Source: an uncultured Clostridia bacterium (lineage in GTDB: Bacteria; Bacillota; Clostridia; Oscillospirales; Oscillospiraceae). Taken from it: 17,181 nucleotides of DNA. The notes beneath the pieces are model-generated. The model saw only the letters and a list, made by a program, of their open reading frames with translations. It did not search any database and was not told the DNA's origin. How positions within the stretch are numbered: the stretch's first letter is position 1; every line of letters starts with the position of its first letter. Both the position numbers and the translations under genes were made by a program. Location of the stretch: assembly GCA_947167725.1 (NCBI GenBank), contig CAMVJF010000013.1:1-17181 (forward strand), given 5' to 3'. Positions 12,893 to 17,181 of this stretch are shown one piece after another.

Positions 12893-15490
12893 ATGAGTGA
12901 CAATCGTCCGGAAGGCAGAAAGCAAAACGCGCAGGGCGGCGGCTCCGGTCTTTACCGGCGCGGCGGCGGGCTGAACACCGGCCCGGTCGGCCGCGGCAGC
13001 GGCAAGCCCGGCCAGGACGCGGGACAGGGCGGCTTCCGTGAAACCGGCGGGGGCGGGAATTACAACGGCCGCCGCGGCGGCGGAAAAAGCCCGATCGCCA
13101 TTATCGTCATCGCGCTGATCGCCCTGCTCTTTGGCGGAAAGGGCGGACTTTCCGGTCTACTCGGCGGCGACGGCGGACTTTCCGGTCTGCTCGGCGGCGG
13201 CACGGCCCAGGAGCCCTCCGCCTACGTCCAGACCACGCCGAGACCCACGCAGAAGCCGAGCGCAGCGAATCCGGCGGCCCCGGCCGCCGTGTCGGGCATC
13301 AGCCAGTCGATGCTCGAGAGCCTGCTCGGTTCCTCGACCCAGTCGAGCTGGAGCGAGCCGGCCAACGTCTCGACCCTGTCGGAGACAGTCGCCTCCGGCT
13401 CGCGCGAGAAGTTCACGAAGCTCCGCGGCAAGGGCAAGGACACGGTCACGATCATGGTCTACATGTGCGGCACCGACCTGGAGGCCAAGGGCGGCATGGC
13501 GACGAAGGACCTGCTCGAGATGACCAGGGCCACGCTCGGCGACAAGGTCAATCTGATCGTCTACACCGGCGGCTGCACGAGCTGGAGAAACAACGCGGTC
13601 AGCGACCGCACCAACCAGATCTACCAGGTCACGAATGGCCAGCTCAAATCCCTGCAGTCGAACGCGGGCAACGTCTCCATGACCGATCCCGACACCCTTT
13701 CGGACTTCATCAGCTTCTGTGAGAAGAACTTCCCCGCCACGCGAAACGAGCTGATCCTCTGGGACCACGGCTCGGGCTCCGTCACGGGCTTCGGCTATGA
13801 CCAGAAGTTCCCCACCTCCGGCTCCTTGTCCCTCGCGGGGATCAAGAAGGCGCTCGACGACGCGGGCGTGTACTTTGACTTCATCGGCTTCGACGCCTGC
13901 CTGATGGGCACGCTCGAGAACGGCCTCATGCTCTCCGACCGCGCGGATTACCTCATCGCCTCGGAGGAGACCGAGCCCGGCACCGGCTGGTACTACACCG
14001 ACTGGCTCTCGGCGCTCGGGGCCAATACCTCGATCCCGACCGCCGAGCTCGGCAAGCGGATCGTCGACGACTTCGTCCGCTTCTGCAGCCAGAGCGCCTC
14101 CGGCCAGTCCGCGACGCTCTCGGTCGTCGATCTCGCGGAGCTCGCGCACACCGTCCCGCCGCGCTTCCGCGACTTTGCCGAATCGATCAGCGGCATGATC
14201 GCCGAAAAGGAATACCGTGAGGTCTCGGCGGCGCGCAGCAACACGCGCGAATTCGCCCGCTCGACCGCGATCGACCAGATCGATCTCGTGCACTTCGCGC
14301 TGAACATCGGCAATGACGAGGGCCGCTCCCTGGCCGAGGCCGTGCGCGGCGCGGTGAAGTACAACCGCACTTCCTCCAATATAAACAACGCCTACGGCGT
14401 TTCGATCTATTTCCCCTACCGCAAGCTCGCGAACGTCGATAAGGCCATCAAGACCTACAACGCCATCGGCATCGACGAGAGCTACTCGCAGTGCATTCGC
14501 GACTTTGCCTCGATCGAGACCTCCGGCCAGGTCGCCTCGGGCGGCAGCACGAATCCTTACTCCTCGCTCTTCGGCAATCTGGACCCCTACGGCCTCTACG
14601 GCTCGTCCGGCAGCGGCTACGGCTACGGCGGCTCGTCGTCCGGCGCGTCGAGCGGCAGCGGTTCCTATACCAGCCCCTACGGCTCGTCGGGCGGTTCCTA
14701 CAGCGCGTCCGACAGCACGGAACTGATCAGCGCGCTGCTCAACGCTTTCCTCGGCGGCGACACGAGCTCGATGCCCGGGCTCTCCTCGGGCGGTACGCAG
14801 TATCTCTTCGGGCGCTCGATGCCCGTCGAGGACACCGCCGAATACATCGCGGCCAACCGCTTCGACCCCACCGCGCTCGTCTGGACGAAGAGCGCCGGGG
14901 GAGAGGACGTGCTCGTGATGAGCGAGGAGCAGTGGGCGCTCGTCAACGCGTTGGAGCGCAACGTCTTCTTCGACGACGGCGAGGGCTATCTCGACCTCGG
15001 GCTCGACAACGTGTTCGCGTTCGACGAAAGCGGCTCTCTGCGCGTGCCGCAGGAGATCGCCTGCGTGACGATCAACGGCCAGTACGCCGCCTACTATCAC
15101 GAATACACGACCGGCAGCGGCGCGGAGCGCGTCGATACCGGCTATGTGCCCGTCCTGCTCAACGGCGATCGGGCCGAGCTGATGCTCTCCTTCGACGCGG
15201 ACGGCAACGGAAGCGTCGTCGGCGCGCGCTTCGTCTATGCCGACGGCGAGACCGAGACCGTCGCCAAGAGCTTTGAAACCCTCTCGGACGGCGACAAGCT
15301 GGACTTCCTCTGCGACTACTACGGCTACGACGGCGAGTATAATAACACCTATAGGCTCGGCGAGCAGATGATCGTCCGGGGCGAGCCGGTCGTGCGCGAT
15401 GCCTTCCTCCCGAGCGGCGGCGTGCAGATCCTCTATCGCTTTACCGATCTCTTCGCGCAGCACTACTGGTCGCTGCCGCTCGAGCGATGA
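12893..15490 (+). CDS. Clostripain-family (C11) cysteine protease, membrane-anchored
   Basis: This 865-aa protein has a Gly/Arg-rich cytoplasmic N-terminus (1-65), one membrane helix (66-80, SPIAIIVIALIALLF), a Gly/Leu decapeptide repeat (84-103) and a Pro/Thr/Ala/Ser linker. A C11 peptidase domain follows at about 183-540, with TIMVYMCGTDLEAKGG at its start. The catalytic His is H292 in LILWDHGSGS and the nucleophile is C336 in GFDACLMGTLE. A Gly/Ser/Tyr linker (about 550-605) leads to a C-terminal domain of about 260 residues that I do not recognise. C11 enzymes cleave after Arg or Lys. A single N-terminal anchor would place the protease outside the membrane. The ATG at 12893 is chosen because the frame upstream runs across the divergent DivIVA-like gene; GCGAGG lies before it. 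PrsW is the next gene, 22 bases on. Confidence 0.9.
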   Translation: MSDNRPEGRKQNAQGGGSGLYRRGGGLNTGPVGRGSGKPGQDAGQGGFRETGGGGNYNGRRGGGKSPIAIIVIALIALLFGGKGGLSGLLGGDGGLSGLLGGGTAQEPSAYVQTTPRPTQKPSAANPAAPAAVSGISQSMLESLLGSSTQSSWSEPANVSTLSETVASGSREKFTKLRGKGKDTVTIMVYMCGTDLEAKGGMATKDLLEMTRATLGDKVNLIVYTGGCTSWRNNAVSDRTNQIYQVTNGQLKSLQSNAGNVSMTDPDTLSDFISFCEKNFPATRNELILWDHGSGSVTGFGYDQKFPTSGSLSLAGIKKALDDAGVYFDFIGFDACLMGTLENGLMLSDRADYLIASEETEPGTGWYYTDWLSALGANTSIPTAELGKRIVDDFVRFCSQSASGQSATLSVVDLAELAHTVPPRFRDFAESISGMIAEKEYREVSAARSNTREFARSTAIDQIDLVHFALNIGNDEGRSLAEAVRGAVKYNRTSSNINNAYGVSIYFPYRKLANVDKAIKTYNAIGIDESYSQCIRDFASIETSGQVASGGSTNPYSSLFGNLDPYGLYGSSGSGYGYGGSSSGASSGSGSYTSPYGSSGGSYSASDSTELISALLNAFLGGDTSSMPGLSSGGTQYLFGRSMPVEDTAEYIAANRFDPTALVWTKSAGGEDVLVMSEEQWALVNALERNVFFDDGEGYLDLGLDNVFAFDESGSLRVPQEIACVTINGQYAAYYHEYTTGSGAERVDTGYVPVLLNGDRAELMLSFDADGNGSVVGARFVYADGETETVAKSFETLSDGDKLDFLCDYYGYDGEYNNTYRLGEQMIVRGEPVVRDAFLPSGGVQILYRFTDLFAQHYWSLPLER
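13142..13201 (+). repeat. Two 30-bp tandem repeats in the C11 protease gene
   Basis: Units 13142-13171 and 13172-13201 differ at two positions out of 30. They encode GGLSGLLGGD and GGLSGLLGGG directly after the membrane helix, extending it as a flexible or weakly hydrophobic stretch. This is a recent duplication. Confidence 0.9.
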
Positions 15491-15512
15491 AAAGGGCGGA
15501 AGGGGGAGAGGC

Positions 15513-16277
15513 ATGAGCATCCCGACCATCTTCAGCTATCTGTTCCTCTCGCCGAAAGCGATCCTGATCGCGGCGGCGGTGATCCCCGCGGCGGTGCTGA
15601 TGATCTTCGTCTACCGCAAGGACCGCATCGAAAAGGAGCCGGACTGGCTGCTGCTGCAGCTTGTGCTGTTCGGCGCGCTCGCGACGCTGCCAGCCGTCCT
15701 GGCCGAGAGCTTCGGCTCCGGCGTGCTCTCGGCGGCGTTCGGGGACCGCGGCGATACGCAGGCCTATGACTTCTGGATGTTTTTCGTCGTGGTCGGCCTG
15801 TCGGAGGAGCTCTTCAAGTACCTCGCCATGCGCTGGCGGACCTGGCGCTCGCCGCATTTCAACTGCCGCTTTGACGGCGTGGTCTACGCGGTTTTCGTCT
15901 CGCTGGGCTTCGCCCTGGCCGAAAACATCGGCTATGTGCTGCTCTACGGCTTCGGCGCGGCGGTGGCGCGCGCGATCACGGCCGTCCCCGGCCACGCGAG
16001 CTTTGGCGTGTTCATGGGCGCCTGCTACGGCTTTGCCAGACGCGCCGCGAACAGCGGAGCGTACGGCGCGAGCCGCTTCTGGCGCTGGCTCGCCGTGCTG
16101 CTCCCGGCGACGATCCACGGCTGCTACGACTATATCGCGGTCGGCGCCGACGGCGGCGTGACCGAGTCCTTCCTGGTCTTTGTGGCGGTGGTGTTCCTCG
16201 CGGCGCTGGTGCTGCTGCGCAACCTCTCGCGCACCGACCGCTTCCTCCCGCGCAACGGCGAGAACTACCCGTACTGA
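15513..16277 (+). CDS. PrsW-family intramembrane metalloprotease
   Basis: This is a 254-aa polytopic membrane protein. PrsW proteases cut membrane proteins such as the anti-sigma factor RsiW in B. subtilis (site-1 cleavage). Diagnostic motifs are YRKDRIEKEP (34-43), the glutamate pair E98-E99 with K102 in GLSEELFKYL, E137-N138 in FALAENIGYVL, H161 in VPGHASFGVFMG, and H202 with D206 in ATIHGCYDYI. The glutamates and histidines are the probable metal ligands and catalytic residues. The ATG at 15513 follows AGGGGGAGAG; the longer upstream frame lies inside the C11 gene. It sits 22 bases after the C11 protease with no terminator between, so the two are very likely co-transcribed. No sigma/anti-sigma pair is visible in the window, so its target is unknown. 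Confidence 0.93.
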   Translation: MSIPTIFSYLFLSPKAILIAAAVIPAAVLMIFVYRKDRIEKEPDWLLLQLVLFGALATLPAVLAESFGSGVLSAAFGDRGDTQAYDFWMFFVVVGLSEELFKYLAMRWRTWRSPHFNCRFDGVVYAVFVSLGFALAENIGYVLLYGFGAAVARAITAVPGHASFGVFMGACYGFARRAANSGAYGASRFWRWLAVLLPATIHGCYDYIAVGADGGVTESFLVFVAVVFLAALVLLRNLSRTDRFLPRNGENYPY

Positions 16278-16293
16278 CCGAAAAAAAGAGAAA

Positions 16294-16327
16294 ACGCCGC
16301 CGCGGAACTCTCGTTCCGCGGCGGCGT
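16294..16327. terminator. Terminator between prsW and the 16343 gene
   Basis: ACGCCGCCGCGGAAC (16294-16308) and GTTCCGCGGCGGCGT (16313-16327) form a perfect 15-bp stem with loop TCTC. On the minus strand TTTCTCTTTTTTT follows, a strong tail for the 16343 gene. On the plus strand only CTTTA follows, a weaker tail for the C11-PrsW transcript. Confidence 0.9.
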
Positions 16328-16342
16328 CTTTATGCCGAAAGA

Positions 16343-16939
16343 TTATTCCTTGAAGGAGATCCTGATGCTGTCGAGCAGCTCGCGCAGCTCCTCGCCCCCG
16401 GCCAGCTCCTCGATCGTCTGATCGCAGCCCTCCGCGCGCAGCAGCGTGAGCAGGAGGTAGCTGTATTCGTCCACGGGCAGGCAGAAGCAGACGCCGTCGC
16501 CCTCGCGGTAGCGGAAGCCCTCGAGCGAAGCGAAGGACACGGGGGCATAGTGCGCGTACTTCTTTTGCGCGGCCTCGCCGATGAGCGCAAAGTCCTCGCC
16601 CTTATAGAAGGAGGCGTACTCCATCTGCATCGAGAAGTCCTCGCCGGAGATCACGGCGACGTGGGAGTCGCTGGAGAAGCAGAGGAAATCCTCGCCGATC
16701 ACGTCGAAGCCGAAGCGCAGCGCGTCGTAGTCGAGCTTTACCTCCACGGTGCGGGCGTCTTTGAAGCCGGAGACGAAGCTGTACTCGCCCGTTTTCATCT
16801 GCACCTCGCGCGGCGCGCTCTTTTTCGTCCCGGCGCTTGCCTTCGGTGCGGGCTCGTCCTTCTTCTTCAGCAGCAGGGCGGCGGCGGCGCCCGCGGCGGC
16901 CAGCGCGCCGAGCGGCGCGATGATTTTCCATTTGTTCAT
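16343..16939 (-). CDS. Hypothetical membrane-anchored protein
   Basis: I do not recognise this 198-aa protein. The ATG at 16939 follows GGAGGGAACGCC. The N-terminus MNKWK then a helix rich in Ala, Gly and Leu (about 6-24) and KKK form a membrane anchor or uncleaved signal. A short charged Ala/Pro/Lys linker leads to a soluble domain of about 145 residues with alternating strands and a final helix (EELRELLDSIRISFKE). The domain has no catalytic motif that I can identify. A few aromatic and Cys-containing strands (FLCFSSD, GVCFCLPVDEYSYLLL) suggest a compact alpha/beta domain exposed outside the membrane. It has its own promoter and shares a terminator with the convergent prsW operon. Confidence 0.75.
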   Translation of the reverse strand: MNKWKIIAPLGALAAAGAAAALLLKKKDEPAPKASAGTKKSAPREVQMKTGEYSFVSGFKDARTVEVKLDYDALRFGFDVIGEDFLCFSSDSHVAVISGEDFSMQMEYASFYKGEDFALIGEAAQKKYAHYAPVSFASLEGFRYREGDGVCFCLPVDEYSYLLLTLLRAEGCDQTIEELAGGEELRELLDSIRISFKE

Positions 16940-16970
16940 GGCGTTCCCTCCGTTTTCTGTCGTTGACACC

Positions 16971-16999
16971 ACTATACCATGATGCGCGGCAATTGGCAA
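16971..16999 (-). promoter_or_regulatory. Sigma-A promoter of the 16343-16939 gene
   Basis: On the minus strand TTGCCA (16994-16999), a 17-bp spacer and TATAGT (16971-16976) match the consensus at ten of twelve positions. Initiation near 16964 leaves about 25 bases before the start at 16939. It lies just after the stop of the upstream partial gene. Confidence 0.75.
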
Positions 17000-17003
17000 C
17001 GCC

Positions 17004-17180
17004 TTACTTGCTCGCGTCGGCAGGAGGGGCGCTCTGGGCGGCGAGCTTCGCCTGACGCTTCGCGGCGCGACGGCGGCGGATACGGCGGACGAGCAGCACG
17101 ACGAGGAAGACCACGACGCCGAAGATGATCAGCGCGGGCAGGGCCTCGAGCAGCCAGAGCAGCAGATCGCGGAAGAACTC
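17004..17180 (-). CDS. C-terminal end of a membrane protein (5' partial; possibly DUF4349-like)
   Basis: Only the last 58 residues are in the window. They show a membrane helix (about residues 7-31, LLWLLEALPALIIFGVVVFL and on), then a strongly basic RRIRRRR segment, and an Ala/Lys/Pro-rich tail ending in ADASK. By the positive-inside rule the C-terminus is cytoplasmic. A C-terminal helix containing a central Pro and followed by a basic tail is typical of DUF4349 proteins, but this is a weak resemblance and the defining domain is outside the window. No terminator separates it from the promoter of the next gene. Confidence 0.6.
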   Translation of the reverse strand, partial: EFFRDLLLWLLEALPALIIFGVVVFLVVLLVRRIRRRRAAKRQAKLAAQSAPPADASK

Positions 17181-17181
17181 G

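Overview
The window looks like chromosomal DNA from a GC-rich, endospore-forming Firmicute, most likely a Clostridia member of the Oscillospiraceae type. This placement is an inference. It rests on GC-rich codon use, strong AGGAGG-like ribosome binding sites, consensus sigma-A promoters, spore genes (dipicolinate synthase dpaAB, spoIID), a DivIVA-like protein, PrsW and a clostripain-family protease. I see no rRNA, tRNA, CRISPR array, insertion sequence or phage gene.

Layout. (1) 2-4419, plus strand: the end of a sugar-type double ABC ATPase, two nucleoside-type permeases joined by ATGA overlaps, then psuG (pseudouridine-5'-phosphate glycosidase) behind a perfect 17-bp hairpin. Together these suggest nucleoside or pseudouridine uptake and breakdown. 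(2) 4483-4616: an extended -10 promoter, a foldable segment of about 118 nt and an intrinsic terminator, read as a candidate small RNA. (3) 4614-6069, minus strand: dpaA-dpaB, which make dipicolinic acid for the spore core. (4) 6133-8756, plus strand: thyA, then one open frame in which dihydrofolate reductase runs in frame into a complete M29 aminopeptidase that still has its own ribosome binding site. (5) 8842-9920, minus strand: a SpoIID-type lytic transglycosylase with its terminator. (6) 9971-12091, plus strand: three separately spaced genes of unclear role: an eight-helix membrane protein, an 89-aa highly acidic protein with four 7-residue repeats, and a low-molecular-weight tyrosine phosphatase fused to a barstar domain. 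(7) 12146-12715, minus strand: a DivIVA-like coiled-coil protein, divergent from (8) 12893-16277, plus strand: a membrane-anchored clostripain-family (C11) protease followed by a PrsW-type intramembrane protease. (9) 16343-17181, minus strand: a small anchored protein of unknown function and the C-terminal end of another membrane protein.

Two domain fusions stand out: DHFR-aminopeptidase and phosphatase-barstar. The acidic repeat protein, the hairpin just before the psuG ribosome binding site, and the candidate small RNA antisense to the dpaAB transcript also deserve a second look. No recognisable defence island or complete new multi-gene system is visible. The closest thing to one is the uncharacterised 10037-12091 trio.
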